Part shown: piece by piece, positions 46,088 through 54,686 of the stretch
How the letters are laid out: the number at the start of each line of letters is the position of its first letter
How positions within the stretch are numbered: position 1 is the first letter of the stretch
DNA from: Clostridiales bacterium
GTDB taxonomy: Bacteria; Bacillota; Clostridia; Christensenellales; DTU072
NCBI GenBank assembly: GCA_012520515.1
Contig: JAAYOD010000042.1
Location: 1-63,553, forward strand
Direction of reading: 5' to 3'
Length of the DNA: 63,553 nucleotides
Notes under the pieces: generated by a model
Seen by the model: only the letters and a program-made list of their open reading frames with translations
Databases searched by the model: none
Told to the model about the DNA's origin: nothing
Program-made: the position numbers and the translations under genes

Positions 46088-46549
46088 TTATTTTTCTGAA
46101 TCTTTTTCATTAATGCACTTTTCCAGTATTTCCGTAGCTTTTGCTACAATGTGTACGCATGGGCGTTTTTCATAGTATTCTTGCGTGCGTTTATCAGGAA
46201 CTGGACTATCTGCCCTAGCACTAAGTCCAAGTAATTCTCTACAAATTATTGTGCCAAATTCTTCTTTAAATTCTTGCGCTAACTGTTGAATGAGTTTATA
46301 ATGAGCGGTTTTTGCAGATATGTCGTGAGGGCTGTGATAACCATAGAGAAGTCCTGCAATAATGCTCATGCCTGATACTGCTCCACAAATTTCTCTAAGT
46401 CTGCCTACTCCACCGCCAAATGATGATGCCAATTTAACGGCTATGTCAAAATCAATATTTATTTTATCGCAAAACGCAGCTACCACAGCTTGAGCGCAAT
46501 TATATCCATCTCTAAAATATACTTTTGCTTTTTCTGAATAATATGACAT
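46088..46549 (-). CDS. C-GCAxxG-C-C family (redox-active cysteine) protein
   Basis: A 153-aa member of a family of unknown biochemical function. The signature is visible: GYNCAQAVVAAF, SFGGGVGRLREICGAVSGM, then a Cys in GTIICRELLG and a final Cys in RPCVHIVAKATEI. Family members often sit beside redox enzymes or regulators. Here it follows the Mrp/NBP35 ATPase by 2 bp and is the last gene of a three-gene group starting with DUF134. A metal- or cluster-related redox role is plausible but inferred. Confidence 0.85.
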   Translation of the reverse strand: MSYYSEKAKVYFRDGYNCAQAVVAAFCDKINIDFDIAVKLASSFGGGVGRLREICGAVSGMSIIAGLLYGYHSPHDISAKTAHYKLIQQLAQEFKEEFGTIICRELLGLSARADSPVPDKRTQEYYEKRPCVHIVAKATEILEKCINEKDSEK

Positions 46550-46551
46550 AA

Positions 46552-47382
46552 CTATTTCTCTTTTGCTGATAATGCCATTATTTTTTTCATTGCTTTATCT
46601 AGCCAAGTTCCATCAAAAAGCTCAATCATTCCTTTGTCGCAAGCGGCAGCAAGTTTTGTATCAAAAGGGATAGTGCCAAGTATGTCAAGGCCATAATCTT
46701 TAGCTATTTCATTAAGCTTACTCTCTCCAAATATCTTAATTTCTTTTTGGCAGTCAGGGCATATTGCATAACTCATATTTTCAATTACTCCAAGTATGGG
46801 AATATTCATATCTCCTGCCATTTTAACTGCTTTTGACACTATCATAGTTACTAGCTCTTGCGGCGAAGTTACTACTACTATGCCATCAACGGGTATAGAT
46901 TGAAAAACTGTAAGCGGCACATCTCCCGTTCCTGGCGGCATATCAATAAACATTATATCTACATCATCCCATATAACATCTGTCCAAAATTGCTTGACTA
47001 CACTTACAATAATTGGACCGCGCCAAATGACAGGGTCAGTAGCATTTTCAAGCAACAAATTAATTGACATAACTTTTATGCCTTTATGGCTTTTTGCTGG
47101 GAATATGCCTAAGTCACACGCTTCAGCCTTGTTTGTTATTCCAAAAGCTTTTGGAATAGACGGTCCTGTTATATCAGCATCTAAAATGGCTGTTTTTAAG
47201 CCCATTCTCTCAGCTAATACAGCAAGCATGGAAGTAACTATGGATTTTCCCACACCGCCTTTACCGCTTACCACGCCCACAACCTTTTTGATCTTGCTAA
47301 GTTGATTTGGTTTTTCCCTTAAATCCCTTTCTTTGCAATTTTCTTTACAATCTTTACAATTATGCCCACAATCTTTACTCAT
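46552..47382 (-). CDS. Mrp/NBP35-family iron-sulfur cluster carrier ATPase
   Basis: Scaffold or carrier that binds and transfers [4Fe-4S] clusters. It has 276 aa. The N-terminus MSKDCGHNCKDCKENCKERD holds four Cys, an NBP35-like feature. The deviant Walker A is GVVSGKGGVGKSIVTSML and switch blocks FIDMPPGTGDVPLT and TSPQELVTMIVSKAV follow; a CPDC motif near residue 210 provides the shared cluster-binding cysteines. Shine-Dalgarno AAGGAG. DUF134 lies 70 bp upstream, an arrangement seen in anaerobes alongside FeMo-cofactor-like proteins. Confidence 0.9.
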   Translation of the reverse strand: MSKDCGHNCKDCKENCKERDLREKPNQLSKIKKVVGVVSGKGGVGKSIVTSMLAVLAERMGLKTAILDADITGPSIPKAFGITNKAEACDLGIFPAKSHKGIKVMSINLLLENATDPVIWRGPIIVSVVKQFWTDVIWDDVDIMFIDMPPGTGDVPLTVFQSIPVDGIVVVTSPQELVTMIVSKAVKMAGDMNIPILGVIENMSYAICPDCQKEIKIFGESKLNEIAKDYGLDILGTIPFDTKLAAACDKGMIELFDGTWLDKAMKKIMALSAKEK

Positions 47383-47452
47383 TTTTATCTCCTTTGTATT
47401 TATTAAATCTTAATTGTTTGCTCTGTGGCTATTAGCCATAAAGAATTTTTCC

Positions 47453-47803
47453 TTAATCTTTACCTTTTATATGCTTTTTACACCCTTTACCACCGCAACG
47501 ACCGCCTTGTCCATCGCAAAGCAAATATTCCCCGCCTTGTATAAACAGCATCTTACCTTTAACAAGAGAAGTTGCAATCTTTTTTCTGGCATCTTGATAT
47601 ATCGCTTGAACAGTTGTGCGCGCAACACTCATGCAGGCGGCGCATTCTTCTTGTGTAAAGTTTTCATAATCTATAAGTCGAATAGCTTCATATTCGTCTA
47701 TTGTCATAACAATAACAGAGTCATTTTTATAACCATTCAAAGGTCCAAACCTATTAATTTGGGGCAATCCGCATACTTTTCTCCATTTTTTAGGTCTTGC
47801 CAT
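47453..47803 (-). CDS. DUF134 family DNA-binding protein
   Basis: A 116-aa helix-turn-helix protein. MARPKKWRKVCGLP is the family start. FGPLNG, MTIDEYEAIRLIDYENFTQE and ECAACMSVARTTVQAIYQDA, the sigma-70 region-4-like HTH, follow. Cysteines at both ends suggest a cluster or metal sensor. The Shine-Dalgarno AAGGAG precedes ATG 47803; the earlier TTG at 47824 lies upstream of it and is rejected. It has its own promoter at 47839-47866 and probably regulates the Mrp/C-GCAxxG-C-C genes that follow. Confidence 0.85.
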   Translation of the reverse strand: MARPKKWRKVCGLPQINRFGPLNGYKNDSVIVMTIDEYEAIRLIDYENFTQEECAACMSVARTTVQAIYQDARKKIATSLVKGKMLFIQGGEYLLCDGQGGRCGGKGCKKHIKGKD

Positions 47804-47838
47804 ATAAATAAAACTCCTTTTCAAAATTCTATTTATTA

Positions 47839-47866
47839 TTTATACATAATTTCTGACATTTGTCAA
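47839..47866 (-). promoter_or_regulatory. Promoter of the DUF134-Mrp operon
   Basis: Perfect TTGACA (47861-47866), 16-bp spacer, TATAAA (47839-47844) on the minus strand, 35 bp before the ATG. Confidence 0.7.
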
Positions 47867-47894
47867 TTACTTTTTAAAAATTGCTAAGCAATAA

Positions 47895-47925
47895 ACCGCC
47901 ACTATGCAATTAGCATAATGGCGGT
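47895..47925 (-). terminator. Hairpin terminator after hcp
   Basis: Arms 47895-47907 and 47913-47925 form a 13-bp stem with one mismatch and a 5-base loop, GC-rich against its surroundings. It lies 33 bp after the hcp stop. The following T-run is weak (TTTATTG), but position and stability favour a terminator. Confidence 0.7.
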
Positions 47926-47958
47926 ATTTAATTATTATTAGGTCATAAGTTATTATGT

Positions 47959-49587
47959 TTATGCCATAAACATAGCTATATCGTCATCGACTGTTCCAAT
48001 GCTAGCAATGCCAAAATTATCTACCAAAACTTTGGCTACATTAGGCGATAAAAATCCTGGAAGCGTTGGTCCTAAGTGTATATTCTTTATACCTAAGTAT
48101 AGTAACGCCAATAAAACAATAACAGCTTTTTGCTCATACCAAGCAATATTAAATACAATGGGAAGTTTGTTTATATCGTCAAGTCCAAATGCTTCTTTTA
48201 GTTTTAAAGCAATAACAGCTAGTGAGTATGAATCATTGCATTGCCCTGCGTCTAGCACTCTTGGTATGCCGTCGATATCTCCTAAGTTAAGCTTGTTGTA
48301 TCTATATTTTGCGCAACCTGCTGTTAAAATGACAGTATCTCTTGGAAGTTTGCTAGCAAACTCAGTATAGTACTCTCTTGACTTCATGCGTCCGTCACAG
48401 CCAGCCATAACAAAGAATTTCTTGATTGCGCCAGATTTGACAGCTTCCACAACCTTGTCAGCAAGAGCCATAACTTGATTGTGGGCAAAACCGCCTACAA
48501 TACTGCCTGATTCAATTTCTTTAGGAGCGGGGAGAGTCTTTGCTAGCTCAATTATCTCTGAAAAATCTTTTTTGCCATTTTCATCTGCCACAATATGTTT
48601 GCAACCAGGGTAGCCTGTTGAGCCAGTTGTAAAAATTCTGCTTCTTACTTCTTCACTTCTTGGCGGAACTATACAGTTGGTGGTAAAAAGTATAGGGCCG
48701 TTAAAGGATACAAATTCATCAACTTGTTTCCACCATGCGTTGCCGTAATTACCCGCAAAGTTATCATATTTCTTAAAAGCGGGATAATAGTGAGCAGGCA
48801 ACATTTCGCTATGAGTGTATACATCTACACCTGTGCCTTTTGTTTGCTCTAACAGTTGCTCGAGGTCAGTTAAATCATGTCCTGAAATAAGAATGGCAGG
48901 ATTATTGCGTACGCCTATATTTACATTGGTAATTTCGGGATTTCCAAATTTTGATGTATTTGCTTCATCTAAAAGAGCCATTGCCTTGACGCCATATTCC
49001 CCTGTCTTAAGCGTTAGCGCCACAAGGTCATCAACTGTAAGAGAATCATCAAGCGTTGCCGCTAACGCCTTATAAATAAAGGCGTTTATTGCTAAATCTT
49101 CTTTGCCTATATTCTTTGCGTGTTCGGTATAGGCGGCCATTCCTTTAAGACCGTATGTAATCATCTCACGAAGAGAGCGCATATCTTGGTTTTCCGTCGC
49201 CAAAACGCCCACTGTGGACGCTTTTTCAAGCATAGCTTCTCTAGTATCTACTGTAAATGTTGCTGCGTCATGTAACAATTCTAAATTAATAACTTTTTTC
49301 AAATCGTCTCTTAACGCAAGCATTTTTCTAATCTGATTTTCAATATGTTTATCGTCAAAGTTAGCGTTGGTAATGGTCATAAAAAGACTATTTAGCATTT
49401 CGAAGTTTATCTTTTCAAGGTTATTTACATCAACATTGCCTTTTATCACAATTTGCGAAATGCCTTTTAGCGTATAGATAAGCAGGTCTTGAAGTTTTGC
49501 AACTTCTTCATTTTTGCCGCAAACGCCTCTAATTGTGCAACCTGCATTCCTTGCTGTTTCTTGACACTGAAAACAAAACATACTCAT
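47959..49587 (-). CDS. hcp: Hybrid-cluster protein (hydroxylamine/NO reductase), Hcp
   Basis: Fe-S-O enzyme that detoxifies nitric oxide or hydroxylamine in anaerobes. It has 542 aa. The N-terminal cluster motif is [19 protein letters not shown] (Cys-x2-Cys-x7-Cys-x5-Cys, class I type). Hybrid-cluster ligands lie in [35 protein letters not shown] and [16 protein letters not shown]. The ATG has a strong AAGGAGGTAGC site just after the rubredoxin stop, 12 bp away, so the two form an operon. Rubredoxin is a plausible electron donor. Confidence 0.96.
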   Translation of the reverse strand: MSMFCFQCQETARNAGCTIRGVCGKNEEVAKLQDLLIYTLKGISQIVIKGNVDVNNLEKINFEMLNSLFMTITNANFDDKHIENQIRKMLALRDDLKKVINLELLHDAATFTVDTREAMLEKASTVGVLATENQDMRSLREMITYGLKGMAAYTEHAKNIGKEDLAINAFIYKALAATLDDSLTVDDLVALTLKTGEYGVKAMALLDEANTSKFGNPEITNVNIGVRNNPAILISGHDLTDLEQLLEQTKGTGVDVYTHSEMLPAHYYPAFKKYDNFAGNYGNAWWKQVDEFVSFNGPILFTTNCIVPPRSEEVRSRIFTTGSTGYPGCKHIVADENGKKDFSEIIELAKTLPAPKEIESGSIVGGFAHNQVMALADKVVEAVKSGAIKKFFVMAGCDGRMKSREYYTEFASKLPRDTVILTAGCAKYRYNKLNLGDIDGIPRVLDAGQCNDSYSLAVIALKLKEAFGLDDINKLPIVFNIAWYEQKAVIVLLALLYLGIKNIHLGPTLPGFLSPNVAKVLVDNFGIASIGTVDDDIAMFMA

Positions 49588-49599
49588 ATAGCTACCTCC

Positions 49600-49764
49600 T
49601 TATTCTATAATTGGTTCAAAGTCTTCTTTTCCTACAAAACAAATAGGGCATACCCAATCTTCAGGTAAATCTTCAAACGCTGTGCCCGCAGCGATACCCC
49701 CTTCTTGGTCGCCAATTTCGGGGTCGTAAATATATCCGCATGGAATACAAATAAATTTTTTCAT
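49600..49764 (-). CDS. Rubredoxin
   Basis: A 54-aa iron protein carrying single electrons. It reads [18 protein letters not shown], then [20 protein letters not shown]. The four Cys that bind Fe are intact. Two positions are unusual: the Gly after the last Cys (CPxCG) is Phe, and the Pro of GIxPGT is Ala. The ATG has an AGGAG site. It is the first gene of the rubredoxin-hcp operon, downstream of a 16-bp palindrome at 49836-49851. Confidence 0.92.
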   Translation of the reverse strand: MKKFICIPCGYIYDPEIGDQEGGIAAGTAFEDLPEDWVCPICFVGKEDFEPIIE

Positions 49765-49835
49765 AATGCTTCTCCTTTTTTTTAAAATTTTGTTTAACTT
49801 TATGTTTATTCTACTACTTTAGATGGAACTTTGTA

Positions 49836-49851
49836 TGTTGTAATTACAACA
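49836..49851. promoter_or_regulatory. 16-bp perfect palindrome upstream of rubredoxin-hcp
   Basis: Half-site TGTTGTAA is repeated in inverse (TGTTGTAATTACAACA), 72 bp before the rubredoxin ATG. CRP/FNR-type regulators of hcp bind TTG...CAA palindromes, so an operator is possible. It lies in the 277-bp region between rubredoxin and the DtxR-type gene, where nothing else but a promoter for the latter is seen. Confidence 0.4.
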
Positions 49852-49990
49852 AAACTCACATAAAAATAATTACCATAATTATTATTAAATACCACTACTA
49901 ATAAGTATAAAATATTTTTAAGCAGCATGTCAATATCCATTTTAAGCATTATTGCATAAGAATATAGAAATGATATCAAATAACTATTTG

Positions 49991-50019
49991 TTTCTTTTTT
50001 ACGCTGTATGTGTTATAAT
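49991..50019 (+). promoter_or_regulatory. Promoter of the DtxR-family gene
   Basis: TATAAT at 50014-50019 is preceded by TGT (extended -10), with a weak -35 TTTCTT at 49991-49996, 17 bp away. It lies 22 bp before the ATG. Confidence 0.55.
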
Positions 50020-50041
50020 ATAAATTAAAGGATGTTAAATA

Positions 50042-50410
50042 ATGAAACTTACCTACGCAATGGAGAATTATTTAGAGACGATATATGAGCTTAGCAAAGA
50101 AAAAAGTTTTGCTAGGACATCGGATATTGCCGCGCGCCTTAATGTATCTAAAGCAAGCGTTAATAGCGCTATGCAAACTCTTATGAATAAAGGTCTAATT
50201 ACTACGGAAAAATATAGAGAAATCTATCTTACTAAGGAAGGCAAACAGCTAGCTGAATCCACTTGGAAAAAGCATAAGACAATAAAGAATTTTTTAATAG
50301 ATATTTTAGGTGTAGATGAAAAAACCGCTGACCAAGACGCTTGCGCTATAGAACATGTCATCAGCCAAAAGTCCATAAAGGCAATGGACAATTATCTAGA
50401 GACAGAATAA
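50042..50410 (+). CDS. DtxR/MntR-family metal-dependent repressor
   Basis: Iron- or manganese-sensing repressor. It has 122 aa. The winged HTH is AMENYLETIYELSKEKSFAR with TSDIAARLNVSKASVNSAM, followed by GLITTEKYREIYLTKEGK. The dimerisation and metal-binding region HKTIKNFLIDILGVDEKTAD contains Asp, with CAIEHVISQK carrying a Cys, Glu and His like the DtxR/MntR primary site (His-Glu pairs). No C-terminal FeoA-like SH3 domain is present, so it is MntR-sized. Convergent with the feo operon, which carries a DtxR-like operator; regulation of feo is likely. Shine-Dalgarno AAAGGATG. Confidence 0.88.
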   Translation: MKLTYAMENYLETIYELSKEKSFARTSDIAARLNVSKASVNSAMQTLMNKGLITTEKYREIYLTKEGKQLAESTWKKHKTIKNFLIDILGVDEKTADQDACAIEHVISQKSIKAMDNYLETE

Positions 50411-50411
50411 T

Positions 50412-50442
50412 AAAAGTTCGGATTTATCCCCGAACTTTTTTT
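50412..50442 (+). terminator. Terminator between the DtxR-type gene and the feo operon
   Basis: A 10-bp stem (50412-50421 with 50430-50439), 8-base loop, followed by a run of T on the plus strand. It begins 2 bp after the regulator stop and may also stop minus-strand transcription from feo. Confidence 0.9.
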
Positions 50443-50452
50443 GTTTAATACC

Positions 50453-50620
50453 TTATTTTTGTCCTTTATCTCTAAATTGACTAGGACAATAGCTACAACT
50501 GCTACAATCTCCGCAACAAGAGTTTGCGCCCTTTTTTTTCTTCTTTACTATTGCGCCTACAATAGTTCCCACTACTACAATAGCGCTAAACACTATTAAT
50601 AAAATCTCTATAGCTCCCAT
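50453..50620 (-). CDS. FeoB-associated Cys-rich membrane protein
   Basis: A 55-aa protein with one membrane helix, MGAIEILLIVFSAIVVVGTI, a basic stop KKKKK and a cytosolic tail CCGDCSSCSYCPSQ with five Cys. This matches the small protein family encoded after feoB in Firmicutes. Role unproven; metal or redox handling at the FeoB pore is likely. The ATG is 2 bp after the FeoB stop, with the Shine-Dalgarno AAGGAG inside the feoB end. A longer reading to 50689 would overlap feoB and lacks a site. Confidence 0.85.
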   Translation of the reverse strand: MGAIEILLIVFSAIVVVGTIVGAIVKKKKKGANSCCGDCSSCSYCPSQFRDKGQK

Positions 50621-50621
50621 A

Positions 50622-52886
50622 TTATTTCTCCTTTTTGATATTGTATGGACATGAGCGATACTTGTTTTTTTGCATAATCCACACAACAACTACGGCTATG
50701 ACAGCGGCAAAGACAAAGCTTGTCCACCACCAAGTGCCTATTATATAAATCATACTACTTACAATATAGGATGTTGCTAGCCAAAACAGCACTGTATAGT
50801 TGAATTTCTTTTTGCTTGGCAACTCTGCTTTTGCAGTAGCTACTGCAGCAAAACAAGGAATTGTTGTCATATTAAACGCTATAAAGGCAAGCAGCGCAGG
50901 AATGGTTATTCCCGTTGCACTTATCATATGAGTAACAGCATCAATGCCGCCCAAAGCTTCATTTGCAATAAAGCCTGATGTTATTGTTGCGGCAAGTGTG
51001 CCTAAAGTAGCTATAACATTTTCCTTTGCCGTAAGTCCTGTTATTGCAGCTACTACAAACACCCAGCCAAACTCTTTTAATTGAGAACCAAAACCAAGCG
51101 GTGTAAACAATGGCTGTAAAAGCTGGCCAATTCCGCCCAGAATACTATTGTTTATATTCTCATCGCTAAGATATTTCCAATCCCAACTAAAGTGACTGAC
51201 AAACCAAATTATTATGGTAGACGCAAGTATTATAGTAAATGCTTTTTTTACAAAATGCTTTGCTTTGTCCCATAGGTGTAGCATAAGGTTTCTAAATTGC
51301 GGCGCATGATAAGGCGGAAGCTCCATAATAAAGGGCGGTACATCACCTTTCATGGTGGTATTTCTCATAAGCAATACTGACAAAACAGCAACAATCACGC
51401 CAAGTAAGTACATACTATATGTAATGACATCGGCATTACCTACTCCAAATTGCATCACAATTCCCCCTGCAATAGCGGTAAGTATAGGCAATTTTGCTCC
51501 GCAACTAAAAAAGGGGATTACTCTAATGGTTGCCGTTCTTTCATGTTCGTCAGCTAAAGTTCTTGTATTTATAATAGCAGGTATAGAACAGCCAAAACCC
51601 ATTATCATAGGCATAAATGCTCTGCCCGACAGTCCGAACTTACGGAAAATTCTGTCTAATATAAATGCTATTCGCGCCATATAACCGCTATCTTCCAGTA
51701 TAGAAAAGAATAAAAACAACACAAGTATTTGCGGTAAGAATGAAAGTATGGCAAATATGCCACCAAGTATACCGTCGCTAACAAGCCCAACCGCCCACTT
51801 TGCTGTGCCATCCATAGCAGAAACTATGGCTTCTATAATACCGCCTGATGACATATCTACAAAGTTAAAAAGAATAACTCCTGGCGAATTAATAGAGCCT
51901 AAGCCAAACAATCCCTCATAGAATGTGCCTTGCAAGGACACAAAATCAAACGGAATAATTCCCATTGCTCCAAGGTACAGAAAATCCTCACTAAATGTAA
52001 GATGGAAAATAGCAAATAGGATAATCAAAAAGATTGGAATTCCCCATATTCTATGAGTAAGCACCTTGTCTATCTTGTCTGACTTGGTCATCTTTTCTCC
52101 TGTTGTTTTTGACTTAGTTATTACCTTAGAGAAGTTCTGCGAAATATATTTATATCTGCTGTCTGCTACCACAGCTTCAAAGTCGTTACCAAAGACATCA
52201 TCGTTAAATGTCTCTTTAAACTCATCTACTACATTTACTAAGTCTTTGTGCGCTTCCACTTCCAATTCATCCATTTCCACAAGCTTTATTGCGTGAAACA
52301 GCGGATTGTCTATCTGTTTTGCGCTAAGAGCAATTCTGACATCGTTTATAAGGTGAGAAAGAGCGCAATGATTTAGCACAGTGCTGCCTTTTCTTTTTTC
52401 TTTGCTAGCTTGATAGGCACGTTTCATAAGTTGGTCAATGCCAGTTCCTTTTAACGCTGATATCTCCACAACGGGTACACCAATTTCTTTCTCAAGCGCT
52501 TTGCCATCAATTTTAGCGCCGCTTTTTTTGACTTCGTCCATCATATTGAGCGCAACTACCATAGCAACATCTATTTCCATAATTTGCGTGGTTAGATATA
52601 AGTTCCTTTCAAGGTTGGTTGCGTCCACTATATTTATTACACAGTCAGGCTTTTCCTGCAAGATATAATTTCTTGTAATTACTTCTTCAGGAGTATAAGG
52701 CGATAAACTATAAATACCTGGCAAATCCACAATGAAAATATGTTCATCTAGCTTTTTATAGACGCCTTCTTTTTTATCTACTGTAACTCCTGGCCAGTTG
52801 CCCACATGAGCTGTAGAACCTGTCAATATATTAAATAATGTGGTTTTTCCGCTGTTAGGGTTGCCAGCTAATGCAATCTTTAGCAT
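50622..52886 (-). CDS. feoB: FeoB, ferrous iron transporter
   Basis: GTP-dependent Fe(II) importer of the cytoplasmic membrane. It has 754 aa. The N-terminal G domain has G1 AGNPNSGKTTLFN at 7-19, G2 WPGVTVDKKEG, G3 DLPGIYSLSPYTPEEVI and G4 NMMDE. The membrane part contains Gate motifs with conserved Cys in MIMGFGCSIPAI and FFSCGAKLPI. The upstream feoA gene ends 2 bp before it and the Cys-rich gene follows by 1 bp; the operon appears fully coupled. Its promoter carries a DtxR-like operator. Confidence 0.97.
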   Translation of the reverse strand: MLKIALAGNPNSGKTTLFNILTGSTAHVGNWPGVTVDKKEGVYKKLDEHIFIVDLPGIYSLSPYTPEEVITRNYILQEKPDCVINIVDATNLERNLYLTTQIMEIDVAMVVALNMMDEVKKSGAKIDGKALEKEIGVPVVEISALKGTGIDQLMKRAYQASKEKRKGSTVLNHCALSHLINDVRIALSAKQIDNPLFHAIKLVEMDELEVEAHKDLVNVVDEFKETFNDDVFGNDFEAVVADSRYKYISQNFSKVITKSKTTGEKMTKSDKIDKVLTHRIWGIPIFLIILFAIFHLTFSEDFLYLGAMGIIPFDFVSLQGTFYEGLFGLGSINSPGVILFNFVDMSSGGIIEAIVSAMDGTAKWAVGLVSDGILGGIFAILSFLPQILVLFLFFSILEDSGYMARIAFILDRIFRKFGLSGRAFMPMIMGFGCSIPAIINTRTLADEHERTATIRVIPFFSCGAKLPILTAIAGGIVMQFGVGNADVITYSMYLLGVIVAVLSVLLMRNTTMKGDVPPFIMELPPYHAPQFRNLMLHLWDKAKHFVKKAFTIILASTIIIWFVSHFSWDWKYLSDENINNSILGGIGQLLQPLFTPLGFGSQLKEFGWVFVVAAITGLTAKENVIATLGTLAATITSGFIANEALGGIDAVTHMISATGITIPALLAFIAFNMTTIPCFAAVATAKAELPSKKKFNYTVLFWLATSYIVSSMIYIIGTWWWTSFVFAAVIAVVVVWIMQKNKYRSCPYNIKKEK

Positions 52887-52888
52887 GA

Positions 52889-53119
52889 CTACTTTACCTC
52901 CATTGTAACTAAAGCAGCTTCATCTTTGCGAAGAGTAAGCTCATATCCTCTTATAGTAACTTCAATAGGGTCGCCAAGCGGCGCTTTTTTTCTAAGCATA
53001 ACTTCAGCGCCAGGCGTTACGCCCATATCAAAAAGGCGTCTTCTCACTCTTCCCTCTCCGCTAACACTTTTTATAATGCCTTTTTCTCCAATACTAAATT
53101 CTTCCAAACTCTTTAGCAT
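52889..53119 (-). CDS. feoA: FeoA (second copy), SH3-like partner of FeoB
   Basis: Small cytosolic SH3-like protein needed for Feo transport. It has 76 aa from MLKSLEEFSIGEKGIIKSVS. RRRLFDMGVTPGAEVML and LGDPIEVTIRGYELTLRKDEA are the family signature. It sits directly before feoB. A second, less typical FeoA is encoded 22 bp upstream. The start at 53119 is preferred because GGAAAGG lies seven bases upstream; the longer reading to 53128 starts inside that site. Confidence 0.93.
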   Translation of the reverse strand: MLKSLEEFSIGEKGIIKSVSGEGRVRRRLFDMGVTPGAEVMLRKKAPLGDPIEVTIRGYELTLRKDEAALVTMEVK

Positions 53120-53141
53120 ATGTACCACCTTTCCTTTCAGC

Positions 53142-53354
53142 TTAAGCTACCAGTATCTTTTTTGAGATATCTTTGTCTAGCGCAACTCTACCATCTTTGA
53201 CAATGCAAATGACATTGCCGCCATTGTGAGATATAACACGAATGACAGAATTTATAGTAACACCTAAGTTTTCTAAGTGCCTTTTAGTCTTTTCTTCCAT
53301 AAGTATTTTTACAACTCTTAATTCAGTATTTATAGGGGCTATTGCTAGTGGCAT
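53142..53354 (-). CDS. FeoA-like protein (first copy)
   Basis: A 70-aa SH3-like protein. MPLAIAPINTELRVVKILME is followed by RHLENLGVTINSVIRVIS and VALDKDISKKILVA. It lacks the polar RGYELTLR block of the second copy and may be a divergent FeoA with a different role. Its Shine-Dalgarno (AAAGGAGATACT) defines the start at 53354; the upstream Met at 53384 lies in the operator. First gene of the feo operon. Confidence 0.88.
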   Translation of the reverse strand: MPLAIAPINTELRVVKILMEEKTKRHLENLGVTINSVIRVISHNGGNVICIVKDGRVALDKDISKKILVA

Positions 53355-53382
53355 AGTATCTCCTTTGTTATACATTTCGTAC

Positions 53383-53404
53383 AATGTTAGACTTCTCTAA
53401 CATT
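53383..53404. promoter_or_regulatory. Predicted DtxR-type operator overlapping the feo promoter
   Basis: A 22-bp inverted repeat with perfect 9-bp arms AATGTTAGA and TCTAACATT separated by CTTC. Half-sites TTAG...CTAA resemble the DtxR/IdeR box. It overlaps the feo -10 element and the expected start of transcription, the classical repressor position. The likely ligand is the regulator encoded at 50042-50410. Confidence 0.7.
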
Positions 53405-53430
53405 ATATGTCTATCTATATTCAAAGTCAA
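53402..53430 (-). promoter_or_regulatory. Promoter of the feo operon
   Basis: TTGACT (53425-53430), 17-bp spacer, TATAAT (53402-53407) on the minus strand, 47 bp before the first feoA ATG. Confidence 0.85.
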
Positions 53431-53483
53431 CTATTTTTACATAGTTTTAAAATTATATTTATCTTAAATTTAGCATTGTAGAC

Positions 53484-53521
53484 AAAAAAATTGCCTAGCT
53501 AAAGTAATTAGCTAGGCAATT
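53484..53521 (-). terminator. Rho-independent terminator of gap
   Basis: Perfect 14-bp stem (53489-53502 with 53508-53521), 5-base loop, followed on the minus strand by seven T. It lies 23 bp after the gap stop. Confidence 0.95.
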
Positions 53522-53544
53522 AAAATATCAGTTATAAATTTTAA

Positions 53545-54666
<1,122 letters not shown>

Positions 54667-54686
54667 TTACAACATCTTAGTTGTTA

